Source: Saccoglossus kowalevskii (taxonomy: Eukaryota; Hemichordata; Enteropneusta; Harrimaniidae). Taken from it: a DNA stretch of 64,000 nucleotides. Shown here in pieces: positions 26,977-40,752 of this stretch. Below the pieces are notes generated by a model that was not told where the DNA came from, made no database searches, and was given only the letters and a program-made list of their open reading frames with translations. The stretch spans positions 39,204 through 103,203 of the forward strand of contig NW_003146513.1 of the NCBI RefSeq assembly GCF_000003605.2. The letters are read 5' to 3'. The stretch's first letter is position 1. Every line of letters starts with the position of its first letter. The position numbers and the translations under genes are program-made.

Positions 26977-29900
26977 CTTAATGGTATAACACTGCAATCT
27001 GAGGCCACTTTTACTCTGAAAAAGTGTGCAGTGTGAGACCATGTATATTAACTGCATGATGAATTGACACTTTGAATAAGAGGAAAATTGGGAGCATACA
27101 CTTAATGGTATAAAACTGCAATCTGAAGCCACTTATACTCTGAAAAAGTGTGCAGTGTGAGACCATGCACATGAACTGCATGATGCATTGACACTTTAAA
27201 TAAGAGAGGAAAATTGTGAGCATACACTTAATGGTTTTATAATAACACTGCAATCTGAAGCCACTTATACTCTGAAAAGTGTGCAGTGTGAGACCATGCA
27301 CATGAACTGCATGATGCATTGACACTTTGAATAAGAGAGGAAAATTGGGAGCATACACTTAATGGTATAACACTGCAATCTGAAGCCACTTCTACTCTGA
27401 AAAAGTGTGCAGTGTGAGACCATGTATATTAACTGCATGATGCATTGACACTTTGAATAAGAGAGGAAAATTGGGAGCATACACTTAATGGTATAACACT
27501 GCAATCTGAAGCCACTTATACTCTGAAAAGTGTGCAGTGTGAGACCATGCACATGAACTGCATGATGCATTGACACTTTGAATATGAGAGGAAAATTGGG
27601 AGCATACACTTAATGGTATAACACTGCAATCTGAAGCCACTTGTACTCTGAAAAGTGTGCAGTGTGAGACCATGCACTCTAACTGCATGATGCATTGATA
27701 CTTTGAATAAGAGAGGAAAATTGGGAGCATACACTTAATGGTATAACACTGCAATATGAGGCCACTTATACTCTGAAAAAGTGTGCAGTGTGAGACCATG
27801 TATATTAACTGCATGATGCATTGACACTTTGAATAAGAGAGGAAAATTGGGAGCATACACTTAATGGTATAACACTGCAATCTGAAGCCACTTATACTCT
27901 GAAAAGTGTGCAGTGTGAGACCATGTATATTAACTGCATGATGCATTGACACTTTGAATAAGAGAGGAAAATTGGGAGCATACACTTAATGGTATAACAC
28001 TGCAATCTGAAGCCACTTATACTCTGAAAAAGTGTGCAGTGTGAGACCATGTATATTAACTGCATGATGCATTGACACTTTGAATAAGAGAGGATAATTG
28101 GGAGCATACACTTAATGGTATAACACTGCAATCTGAAGCCACTTATACTCTGAAAAAGTGTGCAGTGTGAGACCATGTATATTAACTGCATGATGCATTG
28201 ACACTTTGAATAAGAGAGGAAAATTGGGAGCATACACTTAATGGTATAACACTGCAATCTGAGGCCACTTATACTCTGAAAAGTGTGCAGTGTGAGACCA
28301 TGCACATGAACTGCATGATGCATTGACACTTTAAATAAGAGAGGAAAATTGTGAGCATACACTTAATGGTTTTATAATAACACTGCAATCTGAAGCCACT
28401 TATACTCTGAAAATTGTGCAGTGTGAGACCATGTATATTAACTGCATGATGCATTGACACTTTGAATAAGAGAGGAAAATTGGGAGCATACACTTAATGG
28501 TATAACACTGCAATCTGAGGCCACTTATACTCTGAAAAGTGTGCAGTGTGAGACCATGTATATTAACTGCATTATGCATTGACACTTTGAATAAGAGAGG
28601 AAAATTGGGAGCATACACTTAATGGTATAACACTGCAATCTGAAGCCACTTATACTCTGAAAAAGTGTGCAGTGTGAGACCATGCACTCTAACTGCATGA
28701 TGCATTGACACTTTGAATAAGAGAGGAAAATTGGGAGCATACACTTAATGGTATAACACTGCAATCTGAGGCCACTTATACTTTGAAAAAGTGTGTAGTG
28801 TGAGACCATGTATATGAACTGCATGATGCATTGACACTTTGAATAAGAGAGGAAAATTGGGAGCATACACTTAATGGTATAATACTGCAATCTGAGGCCA
28901 CTTATACTCTGAAAAAGTGTGCAGTGTGAGACCATGTATATTAACTGCATGATGCATTGACACTTTGAATAAAAGAGGAAAATTGTGAGCATACACTTAA
29001 TGGTATAACACTGCAATCTGAAGCCACTTATACTCTGAAAAAGTGTGCAGTGTGAGACCATGTACTCTAACTGCATGATGCATTGACACTTTGAATAAGA
29101 GAGGAAAATTGGGAGCATACACTTAATGGTATAACACTGCAATCTGAGGCCACTTATACTTTGAAAAAGTGTGTAGTGTGAGACCATGTATATGAACTGC
29201 ATGATGCATTGACACTTTGAATAAGAGAGGAAAATTGGGAGCATACACTTAATGGTATAATACTGCAATCTGAGGCCACTTATACTCTGAAAAAGTGTGC
29301 AGTGTGAAGACCATGCACTCTAACTGCATGATGCATTGATACTTTGAATAAGAGAGGAAAAATTGTGAGCTGACACTTAATGGTATAACACTGCAATCTG
29401 AAGCCACTTTATACTCTGAAAAGTGTGCAATGTGAGACCATGTATATTAACTGCATGATGCATTGACACTTTGAATAAGAGGAAAATTGGGAGCATACAC
29501 TTAATGGTATAACACTGCAATCTGAGGCCACTTATACTCTGAAAAAGTGTGCAGTGTGAGACCATGCACATGAACTGTATGATGCATTGACACTTTGACA
29601 AAGAGAGGAAAATTGTGAGCATACACTTAATGGTTTTATAATAACACTGCAATCTGAAGCCACTTATACTCTGAAAAGTGTGCAGTGTGAGACCATGTAT
29701 ATTAACTGCATGATGCATTGACACTTTGAATGAGAGGAAAATTGGGAGCATACACTTAATGGTATAACGCTGCAATCTGAGGCCACTTATACTCTGAAAA
29801 AGTGTGCAGTGTGAGACCATGTATATTAACTGCATGATGCATTGACACTTTGAATAAGAGAGGAAAATTGTGAGCATACACTTAATGGTATAACACTGCA

Positions 29901-31082
29901 ATCTGAAGCCACTTATACTCTGAAAAAGTGTGCAGTGTGAGACCATGTATATTAACTGCATGATGCATTGACACTTTGAATAAGAGAGGATAATTGGGAG
30001 CATACACTTAATGGTATAACGCTGCAATCTGAGGCCACTTATACTCTGAAAAAGTGTGCAGTGTGAGACCATGTATATTAACTGCATGATGCATTGACAC
30101 TTTGAATAAGAGAGGAAAATTGGGAGCATACACTTAATGGTATAACACTGCAATCTGAAGCCACTTATATTCTGAAAACTGTGCAGTGTGAGACCATGTA
30201 TATTAACTGCATGATGCATTGACACTTTGAGTAAGAGAGGAAAATTGGGAGCATACACTTAATGGTATAACACTGCAATCTGAAGCCACTTATACTCTGA
30301 AAAGTGTGCAGTGTGAGACCATGCACATGAACTGCATGATGCATTGACACTTTGAATAAGAGAGGAAAATTGGGAGCATACACTTAATGGTATAATACTG
30401 CAATCTGAGGCCACTTATACTCTGAAAAAGTGTGCAGTGTAAGACCATGTATATTAACTGCATGATGCATTGACACTTTGTGTAAGAGAGGAAAATTGGG
30501 AGCATACACTTAATGGTATAACACTGCAATCTGAAGCCACTTATATTCTGAAAACTGTGCAGTGTGAGACCATGTATATTAACTGCATGATGCATTGACA
30601 CTTTGAGTAAGAGAGGAAAATTGGGAGCATACACTTAATGGTATAACACTGCAATCTGAAGCCACTTATACTCTGAAAAGTGTGCAGTGTGAGACCATGC
30701 ACATGAACTGCATGATGCATTGACACTTTGAATAAGAGAGGAAAATTGTGAGCATACACTTAATGGTATAACACTGCAATCTGAAGCCACATATACTCTG
30801 AAAAAGTGTGCACTGTAAGACCATGTATATTAACTGCATGATGCATTGACACTTTGAGTAAGAGAGGAAAATTGGGAGCATACACTTAATGGTATAACAG
30901 TGCAATCTGAAGCCACTTATACTCTGAAAAGTGTGCAGTGTGAGACCATGTATATTAACTGCATGATGCATTGACACTTTGAATAAGGGAGGACAATTGG
31001 GAGCATACAATTAATGGTATAACACTGCAATCTGAAGCCACATATATTCTGAAAAAGTGTGCACTGTAAGACCATGTATATT

Positions 31083-31566
31083 AACTGTATGATGCATTGA
31101 CACTTTGAATAAGAGAGGAAAATTGGGAGCATACACTTAATGGTATAACACTGCAATCTGAAGGCACTTATACTCTGAAAAAGTGTGCAGTGTGAGGCCA
31201 TGTATATTAACTGCATGATGCATTGACACTTTGAATAAGAGAGGAAAATTGGGAGCATACACTTAATGGTATAACACTGCAATCTGAAGCCACTTATACT
31301 CTGAAAATTGTGCAGTGTGAGACCATGTATATTAACTGCATGATGCATTGACACTTTGAATAAGAGAGGAAAATTGGGAGCATACACTTAATGGTATAAC
31401 ACTGCAATCTGAAGCCACTTATACTCTGAAAAGTGTGCAGTGTAAGACCATGCACATGAACTGCATGATGCATTGACACTTTGAATAAGAGAGGAAAATT
31501 GGGAGCATACACTTAATAATGGTATAACACTGCAATCTGAGGCCACTTATACTTTGAAAAAGTGTG
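31083..31566. repeat. Nine-monomer-spaced duplicate, copy 1 (partner 32220-32703)
   Basis: 484 bp shared at offset 1137 with no mismatch seen. Marks are aactgtatgatgc, ctgaaggcac, gtgaggccatgtatatt, ctgaaaattgtgcag, gtgtaagaccatgcacatg and cttaataatgg. The end is gtgtgtag versus gtgtgcag. It overlaps the 5.67-kb duplicate from 31364 on, so this part of the array was copied more than once. Confidence 0.9.
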
Positions 31567-32131
31567 TAGTGTGAGACCATGTATATTAACTGCATGATGC
31601 ATTGACACTTTGAATAAGAGAGGAAAATTGGGAGCATACACTTAATGGTATAACACTGCAATCTGAAGCCACTTATACTCTGAAAAGTGTGCAGTGTGAG
31701 GCCATGCACTCTAACTGCATGATGCATTGATACTTTGAATAAGAGAGGAAAATTGGGAGCATACACTTAAAGGTATAACACTGCAATCTGAGGCCACTTA
31801 TACTCTGAAAAGTGTGCAGTGTGAGACCATGTATATTAACTGCATGATGCATTGACACTTTGAATAAGAGAGGAAAATTGGGAGCATACACTTAATGGTA
31901 TAACAGTGCAGTCTGAAGCCACTTATACTCTGAAAAGTGTGCAGTGTGAGACCATGTATATTAACTGCATGATGCATTGACACTTTGAATAAGAGAGGAA
32001 AATTGGGAGCATACAATTAATGGTATAAAACTGCAATCTGAAGCCACTTATACTCTGAAAAAGTGTGCAGTGTGAGACCATGTATATTAACTGCATGATG
32101 CATTGACACTTTGAATAAGAGAGGAAAATTG
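31364..32131. repeat. Six-monomer segmental duplicate, copy 2
   Basis: Partner of 25698-26465. After the shared part this copy continues into a 131-bp-class monomer (near 32150) carrying gtgtacagtgtgagacc, which is itself repeated 636 bp later (near 32786-32900). Confidence 0.93.
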
Positions 32132-32219
32132 TGAGCATACACTTAATGGTTTTATAATAACACTGCAATCTGAAGCCACTTATACTCTGAAAAGTGTACA
32201 GTGTGAGACCATGCACATG

Positions 32220-32703
32220 AACTGTATGATGCATTGACACTTTGAATAAGAGAGGAAAATTGGGAGCATACACTTAATGGTATAACACTGCAATCTGAAG
32301 GCACTTATACTCTGAAAAAGTGTGCAGTGTGAGGCCATGTATATTAACTGCATGATGCATTGACACTTTGAATAAGAGAGGAAAATTGGGAGCATACACT
32401 TAATGGTATAACACTGCAATCTGAAGCCACTTATACTCTGAAAATTGTGCAGTGTGAGACCATGTATATTAACTGCATGATGCATTGACACTTTGAATAA
32501 GAGAGGAAAATTGGGAGCATACACTTAATGGTATAACACTGCAATCTGAAGCCACTTATACTCTGAAAAGTGTGCAGTGTAAGACCATGCACATGAACTG
32601 CATGATGCATTGACACTTTGAATAAGAGAGGAAAATTGGGAGCATACACTTAATAATGGTATAACACTGCAATCTGAGGCCACTTATACTTTGAAAAAGT
32701 GTG
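32220..32703. repeat. Nine-monomer-spaced duplicate, copy 2
   Basis: Partner of 31083-31566. It is followed by another 131-bp-class unit and by the damaged monomer at about 32928. Confidence 0.9.
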
Positions 32704-32927
32704 CAGTGTGAGACCATGTATATTAACTGCATGATGCATTGACACTTTGAATAAGAGAGGAAAATTGGGAGCATACACTTAATGGTTTTATAATAACACT
32801 GCAATCTGAAGCCACTTATACTCTGAAAAGTGTACAGTGTGAGACCATGCACATGAACTGTATGATGCATTGACACTTTGAATAAGAGAGGAAAATTGGG
32901 AGCATACACTTAATAATGGTATAACAC

Positions 32928-33062
32928 TGCATCTGAGCCACTTATACTTTGAAAAGTGTGTAGTGTGAGACCATGTATATTACTGCATGATGCATGACAT
33001 TTTGAGTAGAGAGAAATTGGGAGCATACACTTAATGGTATAACACTGCAATCTGAGCCACTT
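32928..33062. repeat. Degenerate monomer with clustered single-base losses
   Basis: Within about one monomer length at least seven single-base deletions are visible: ctgcatctgagcc (two bases lost), tatattactgc (one), gatgcatgacatttt (one), gagtagagagaaattggg (several). Neighbouring units on both sides are canonical. So many independent 1-bp deletions in one unit, mostly in short homopolymers or dinucleotides, look more like a low-quality consensus stretch than natural divergence. True decay is possible. Confidence 0.7.
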
Positions 33063-34690
33063 ATACTTTGAAAAAGTGTGTAGTGTGAGACCATGTATAT
33101 TAACTGCATGATGCATTGACACTTTGAATAAGAGAGGAAAATTGGGAGCATACACTTAATGGTATAACACTGCAATCTGAGGCCACTTATACTTTGAAAA
33201 AGTGTGTAGTGTGAGACCATGTATATTAACTGCATGATGCATTGACACTTTGAATAAGAGAGGAAAATTGGGAGCATACACTTAATGGTATAACACTGCA
33301 ATCTGAGGCCACTTATACTCTGAAAAAGTGTGTAGTGTGAGACCATGTATATTAACTGCATGATGCATTGACACTTTGAATAAGAGAGGAAAATTGGGAG
33401 CATACACTTAATGGTATAACACTGCAATCTGAGGCCACTTATACTTTGAAAAAGTGTGTAGTGTGAGACCATGTATATTAACTGCATGATGCATTGACAC
33501 TTTGAATAAGAGAGGAAAATTGGGAGCATACACTTAATGGTATAACAGTGCAATCTGAAGCCACTTATACTCTGAAAAAGTGTGCAGTGTGAGACCATGT
33601 ATATTAACTGCATGATGCATTGACACTTTGAATAAGAGAGGAAAATTGGGAGCATACACTTAATGGTATAACACTGCAATCTGAAGCCACTTATACTCTG
33701 AAAAAGTGTGCAGTGTGAGACCATGCACTCTAACTGCATGATGCATTGACATTTTGAATAAGAGAGGAAAATTGGGAGCATACACTTAATGGTATAACAC
33801 TGCAATCTGAGGCCACTTATACTCTGAAAAAGTGTGCAGTGTGAGACCATGTATATTAACTGCATGATGCATTGACACTTTGAATAAGAGAGGAAAATTG
33901 GGAGCATACACTTAATGGTATAACACTGCAATCTGAAGCCACATATACTCTGAGAAAGTGTGCACTGTAAGACCATGGATATTAACTGCATGATGCATTG
34001 ACATTTTGAGTAAGAGAGGAAAATTGGGAGCATACACTTAATGGTATAACACTGCAATCTGAGGCCACTTATACTTTGAAAAAGTGTGTAGTGTGAGACC
34101 ATGTATATTAACTGCATGATGCATTGACACTTTGAATAAGAGAGGAAAATTGGGAGCATACACTTAATGGTATAACACTGCAATCTGAAGCCACTTATAC
34201 TCTTAAAAAATGTGCAGTGTGAGACCATGCACTCTAACTGCATGATGCATTGACACTTTGAATAAGAGAGGACAATTGGGAGCATACACTTAATGGTATA
34301 ACACTGCAATCTGAAGCCACTTATACTCTTAAAAAATGTGCAGTGTGAGACCATGCACTCTAACTGCATGATGCATTGACACTTTGAATAAGAGAGGACA
34401 ATTGGGAGCATACACTTAATGGTATAACACTGCAATCTGAAGCCACTTATACTCTGAAAAAGTGTGCAGTGTGAGACCATGTATATTAACTGCATGATGC
34501 ATTGACACTTTGAATAAGAGGAAAATTGGGAGCATACACTTAATGGTATAACACTGCAATCTGAGGCCACTTGTACTCTGAAAAAGTGTGCAGTGTGAGA
34601 CCATGTATATTAACTGCATGATGCATTGACACTTTGAATAAGAGAGGAAAATTGGGAGCATACACTTAATGGTATAACACTGCAATCTGA
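33063..34690. repeat. Domain of 126-bp (five-A) monomers
   Basis: About 12 consecutive long-class units keep one minus-strand frame open almost throughout, producing the longest open frame of the window (32942-34570, 542 codons). Its translation is a 42-residue repeat with no protein-like conservation: it simply tracks the DNA consensus, and changes fall equally at all codon positions. Several units share actttgaaaaagtgtgtag, and two adjacent units share actcttaaaaaatgtgcag with gacaattggg, showing local homogenisation. Confidence 0.85.
33754..34188. repeat. Eight-monomer-spaced duplicate, copy 1 (partner 34759-35193)
   Basis: 435 bp at offset 1005, with one mismatch seen (caatctg versus caatatg near 34938). 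Marked by gccacatatactctgagaaag, gtgcactgtaagaccatgg and gacattttgagtaag. This marked monomer type also occurs near 42250, 52050, 56325 and 56575. Confidence 0.88.
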
Positions 34691-34758
34691 GGCCACTTAT
34701 ACTCTGAAAAGTGTGCAGTGTGAGACCATGCACATGAACTGCATGATGCATTGACACT

Positions 34759-35193
34759 TTGAATAAGAGAGGAAAATTGGGAGCATACACTTAATGGTAT
34801 AACACTGCAATCTGAGGCCACTTATACTCTGAAAAAGTGTGCAGTGTGAGACCATGTATATTAACTGCATGATGCATTGACACTTTGAATAAGAGAGGAA
34901 AATTGGGAGCATACACTTAATGGTATAACACTGCAATATGAAGCCACATATACTCTGAGAAAGTGTGCACTGTAAGACCATGGATATTAACTGCATGATG
35001 CATTGACATTTTGAGTAAGAGAGGAAAATTGGGAGCATACACTTAATGGTATAACACTGCAATCTGAGGCCACTTATACTTTGAAAAAGTGTGTAGTGTG
35101 AGACCATGTATATTAACTGCATGATGCATTGACACTTTGAATAAGAGAGGAAAATTGGGAGCATACACTTAATGGTATAACACTGCAATCTGA
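34759..35193. repeat. Eight-monomer-spaced duplicate, copy 2
   Basis: Partner of 33754-34188. It directly precedes the 18.25-kb duplicate that starts at 35222. Confidence 0.88.
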
Positions 35194-35221
35194 GGCCACT
35201 TATACTTTGAAAAAGTGTGTA

Positions 35222-35708
35222 GTGTGAGACCATGTATATTAACTGCATGATGCATTGACACTTTGAATAAGAGAGGAAAATTGGGAGCATACACTTAATG
35301 GTATAACACTGCAATCTGAGGCCACTTATACTCTGAAAAAGTGTGTAGTGTGAGACCATGTATATTAACTGCATGATGCATTGACACTTTGAATAAGAGA
35401 GGAAAATTGGGAGCATACACTTAATGGTATAACACTGCAATCTGAAGCCACTTATACTCTGAAAAAGTGTGCAGTGTGAGACCATGTATATTAACTGCAT
35501 GATGCATTGGCACTTTGAATAAGAGGGGAAAATTGTGAGCATACACTTAATGGTTTTATAATAACACTGCAATCTGAAACCACTTATACTCTGAAAAGTG
35601 TGCAGTGTGAGACCATGCACTCTAACTGCATGATGCATTGACACTTTGAATAAGAGAAGAAAATTGTGAGCATACACTTAATGGTATAACACTGCAATCT
35701 GAAGCCAC
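35222..35708. repeat. Long-range duplicate, copy 2 (partner 16972-17458)
   Basis: 487 bp matching 16972-17458 without a visible difference. Past 35708 this copy holds one additional 126-bp monomer before the match with the first copy resumes (near 35817 against 17441), for about another 130 bp. That one-monomer difference is the footprint of a single unequal exchange after the duplication. Confidence 0.92.
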
Positions 35709-38700
35709 TTATACTCTGAAAAAGTGTGCAGTGTGAGACCATGTATATTAACTGCATGATGCATTGACACTTTGAATAAGAGAGGAAAATTGGGAGCATA
35801 CACTTAATGGTATAACACTGCAATCTGAAGCCACATATACTCTGAAAAAGTGTGCACTGTAAGACCATGTATATTAACTGCATGATGCATTGACACTTTG
35901 AGTAAGAGAGGAAAATTGGGAGCATACACTTAATGGTATAACACTGCAATCTGAAGCCACTTATACTCTGAAAAAGTGTGCAGTGTGAGACCATGCACTC
36001 TAACTGCATGATGCATTAACACTTTGAATAAGAGAGGAAAATTGGGAGCATACACTTAATGGTATAACACTGCATTCTGAGGCCACTTGTACTCTGAAAA
36101 AGTGTGCAGTGTGAGACCATGTATATTAACTGCATGATGCATTGACACTTTGAATAAGAGAGGAAAATTGGGAGCATACACTTAATGGTATAACACTGCA
36201 ATCTGAAGCCACTTATACTCTGAAAAAGTGTGCAGTGTGAGACCATGTATATTAACTGCATGATGCATTGACACTTTGAATAAGAGAGGAAAATTGGGAG
36301 CATACACTTAATGGTATAACAGTGCAATCTGAAGCCACTTATACTCTGAAAAGTGTGCAGTGTGAGACCATGCACTCTAACTGCATGATGCATTAACACT
36401 TTGAATAAGAGAGGAAAATTGGGAGCATACACTTAATGGTATAACACTGCAATCTGAAGCCACTTATACTCTGAAAAGTGTGCAGTGTGAGACCATGCAC
36501 TCTAACTGCATGATGCATTGACATTTTGAATAAGAGAGGAAAATTGGGAGCATACACTTAATGGTATAACACTGCAATCTGAGGCCACTTATACTCTGAA
36601 AAGTGTGCAGTGTGAGACCATGCACTCTAACTGCATGATGCATTAACACTTTGAATAAGAGAGGAAAATTGGGAGCATACACTTAATGGTATAACACTGC
36701 AATCTGAGGCCACTTATACTCTGAAAAGTGTGCAGTGTGAGACCATGTATATTAACTGCATGATGCATTGACACTTTGAATAAGAGAGGAAAATTGGGAG
36801 CATACACTTAATGGTATAACGCTGCAATCTGAGGCCACTTATACTCTGAAAAGTGTGCAGTGTGAGACCATGCACTCTAACTGCATGATGCATTGATACT
36901 TTGAATAAGAGAGGAAAATTGGGAGCATACACTTAATGGTTTTATAATAACAGTGCAATCTGAAGCCACTTATACTCTGAAAAGTGTGCAGTGTGAGACC
37001 ATGTATATTAACTGCATGATGCATTGACACTTTGAATAAGAGAGGAAAATTGGGAGCATACACTTAATGGTATAACACTGCAATCTGAAGCCACTTATAC
37101 TCTGAAAAAGTGTGCAGTGTGAGACCATGTATATTAACTGCATGATGCATTGACACTTTGAATAAGAGAGGAAAATTGGGAGCATACACTTAATGGTATA
37201 ACACTGCAATCTGAGGCCACTTGTACTCTGAAAAAGTGTGCAGTGTGAGACCATGCACTCTAACTGCATGATGCATTGACACTTTGAATAAGAGAGGAAA
37301 ATTGGGAGCATACACTTAATGGTTTAACACTGCAATCTGAAGCCACTTATACTCTGAAAAGTGTGCAGTGTGAGACCATGTATATTAACTGCATGATGCA
37401 TTGACACTTTGAATAAAAGAGGAAAATTGGGAGCATACACTTAATGGTATAACACTGCAATCTGAAGCCACTTATACTCTGAAAAAGTGTGCAGTGTGAG
37501 ACCATGCACTCTAACTGCATGATGCATTGACACTTTGAATAAGAGAGGAAATTGGGAGCATACACTTAATGGTATAACACTGCAATCTGAGGCCACTTGT
37601 ACTCTGAAAAAGTGTGCAGTGTGAGACCATGCACTCTAACTGCATGATGCATTGACACTTTGAATAAGAGAGGAAAATTGGGAGCATACACTTAATGGTT
37701 TAACACTGCAATCTGAAGCCACTTATACTCTGAAAAGTGTGCAGTGTGAGACCATGTATATTAACTGCATGATGCATTGACACTTTGAATAAGAGAGGAA
37801 AATTGTGAGCATACACTTAATGGTATAACACTGCAATCTGAAGCCACTTATACTCTGAAAAAGTGTGGAGTGTGAGACCATGCACTCTAACTGCATGATG
37901 CATTGACACTTTGAATAAGAGAGGAAAATTGGGAGCATACACTTAATGGTATAACAGTGCAATCTGAAGCCACTTATACTCTGAAAAGTGTGCAGTGTGA
38001 GACCATGCACTCTAACTGCATGATGCATTGACACTTTGAGTAAGAGAGGAAAATTGGGAGCATACACTTAATGGTTTAACACTGCAATCTGAAGCCACTT
38101 ATACTCTGAAAAGTGTGCAGTGTGAGACCATGTATATTAACTGCATGATGCATTGACACTTTGAATAAGAGAGGAAAATTGTGAGCATACACTTAATGGT
38201 ATAACACTGCAATCTGAAGCCACTTATACTCTGAAAAAGTGTGCAGTGTGAGACCATGCACTCTAACTGCATGATGCATTGACACTTTGAATAAGAGAGG
38301 AAATTGGGAGCATACACTTAATTGGTATAAAACTGCAATCTGAAGCCACTTATACTCTGAAAAAGTGTGCAGTGTGAGACCATGCACTCTAACTGCATGA
38401 TGCATTGACACTTTGAATAAGAGAGGAAAATTGTGAGCATACACTTAATGGTATAAAACTGCAATCTGAAGCCACTTATACTCTGAAAAAGTGTGCTGTG
38501 TGAGACCATGTATAATAACTGCATGATGCATTGACACTTTGAATAAGAGAGGAAAATTGTGAGCATACACTTAATGGTATAAAACTGCAATCTGAAGCCA
38601 CTTATACTCTGAAAAATTGTGCAGTGTGAGACCATGTATATTGACTGCATGATGCACTGACACTTTGAATAAGAGAGTAAAATTGGGAGCATACACTTAA

Positions 38701-38995
38701 TGGTATAAAACTGCAATCTGAAGCCACTTATACTCTGAAAAAGTGTGCAGTGTGAGACCATGCACTCTAACTGCATGATGCATTGACACTTTGAATAAGA
38801 GAGGAAAATTGTGAGCATACACTTAATGGTATAACACTGCAATCTGAAGCCACTTATACTCTGAAAAAGTGTGCAGTGTGAGACCATGCGCTCTAACTGC
38901 ATGATGCATTGACACTTTGAATAAGAGAGGAAAATTGTGAGCATACACTTAATGGTATAACAGTGCAATCTGAGGCCACTTATACTCTGAAAAAG

Positions 38996-39526
38996 TGTGC
39001 AGTGTGAGACCATGTATATTAACTGCATGATGCACTGACACTTTGAATAAGAGAGTAAAATTGGGAGCATACACTTAATGGTAGAACAGTGCAATCTGAA
39101 GCCACTTATACTATGAAAAGTGTGCAGTGTGAGACCATGCACATGAACTGCATGATGCATTGACACTTTGAATAAGAGAGGAAAATTGGGAGCATACACT
39201 TAATGGTATAACACTGCAATCTGAAGCCACTTATACTCTGAAAAGTGTGCAGTGTGAGACCATGCACTCTAACTGCATGATGCATTGACACTTTGAATAA
39301 GAGAGGAAAATTGGGAGCATACACTTAATGGTATAACACTGCAGTCTGAAGCCACTTATACTCTGAAAAAGTGTGCAGTGTGAGACCATGTATATTAACT
39401 GCATGATGCATTGACACTTTGAATAAGAGAGGAAAATTGTGAGCATACACTTAATGGTATAAAACTGCAATCCGAAGCCACTTATACTCTGAAAAAGTGT
39501 GCAGTGTGAGACCATGCACTCTAACT
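38996..39526. repeat. 14-monomer-spaced duplicate, copy 1 (partner 40753-41285)
   Basis: About 530 bp shared at offset 1757, rising to 1759 through two 1-bp gains in the partner (ctgaaagcc near 41107 and catacaactt near 41209). Marks include gatgcactgacac, gagagtaaaattggg, ggtagaacagtgc, actatgaaaagtg, ctgcagtctgaag and tccgaagcc. Part of the same set recurs near 47340-47530. Confidence 0.9.
39044..39150. repeat. Variant haplotype: gagtaaaattg / ggtagaacag / actatgaaaag / cacatgaac (representative)
   Basis: This linked set spans a monomer junction. The ggtagaacag mark occurs near 7626, 12899, 15798, 39081, 40213, 40838 and 46729. In most of these places it is followed by actatgaaaagtg and a cacatg slot, often with a 1-bp loss giving aactcatgatgc. 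The linkage is kept over about 39 kb, so these are copies of one ancestral unit pair. Confidence 0.88.
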
Positions 39527-40318
39527 GCATGATGCATTGACACTTTGAATAAGAGAGGAAAATTGGGAGCATACAATTAATGGTATAACACTGCAATCTG
39601 AAGCCACATATACTCTGAAAAAGTGTGCAGTGTGAGACCATGTATATTAACTGCATGATGCATTGACACTTTGAATAAGAGAGGAAAATTGTGAGCATAC
39701 ACTTAATGGTATAAAACTGCAATCTGAGGCCACTTATACTCTGAAAAAGTGTGCAGTGTGAGACCATATATATTAACTGCATGATGCATTGACACTTTGA
39801 ATAAGAGAGGAAAATTGGGAGCATACACTTAATGGTATAACACTGCAATCTGAGGCCACTTATACTCTGAAAAAGTGTGCAGTGTGAGACCATGTATATT
39901 AACTGCATGATGCATTGACACTTTGAATAAGAGAGGAAAATTGTGAGCATACACTTAATGGTATAAAACTGCAATCTGAAGCCACTTATACTCTGAAAAA
40001 GTGTGCAGTGTGAGACCATGCGCTCTAACTGCATGATGCATTGACACTTTGAATTAGAGAGGAAAATTGTGAGCATACACTTAATGGTATAACAGTGCAA
40101 TCTGAGGCCACTTATACTCTGAAAAAGTGTGCAGTGTGAGACCATGTATATTAACTGCATGATGCACTGACACTTTGAATAAGAGAGTAAAATTGGGAGC
40201 ATACACTTAATGGTAGAACAGTGCAATCTGAAGCCACTTATACTATGAAAAGTGTGCAGTGTGAGACCATGCACATGAAGTCATGATGCATTGACACTTT
40301 GAATAAGAGGAAAATTGG

Positions 40319-40592
40319 GAGCATACACTTAATGGTATAACAGTGCAATCTGACGCCACTTATACTCTGAAAAGTGTGCAGTGTGAGACCATGTATATTA
40401 ACTGCATGATGCATTGACACTTTGAATAAGAGAGGAAAATTGGGAGCATACACTTAATGGTATAAAACTGCAATCTGAGGCCACTTATACTCTGAAAAAG
40501 TATGCAGTGTGAGACCATATATATTAACTGCATGATGCATTGACACTTTGAATAAGAGAGGAAAATTGGGAGCATACACTTAATGGTATAAC
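40319..40592. repeat. 45-monomer-spaced duplicate, copy 1 (partner 45959-46232)
   Basis: 274 bp at offset 5640 with no difference seen, marked by ctgacgccac, aaaactgc, aaaaagtatgcagtg and gaccatatatatt. The offset is close to that of the 25.7/31.4 kb pair (5666); both are about 45 monomers. Confidence 0.88.
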
Positions 40593-40752
40593 ACTGCAAT
40601 CTGAAGCCACTTATACTCTGAAAAAGTGTGCAGTGTGAGACCATGTATATTAACTGCATGATGCATTGACACTTTGAATAAGAGAGGAAAATTGTGAGCA
40701 TACACTTAATGGTATAACAGTGCAATCTGAGGCCACTTATACTCTGAAAAAT

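Noticed and set aside
32942-34570. 542-codon open frame as a cysteine-rich repeat protein
   Set aside because: It is only a run of five-A monomers; its sequence follows the DNA consensus and breaks at the damaged monomer.
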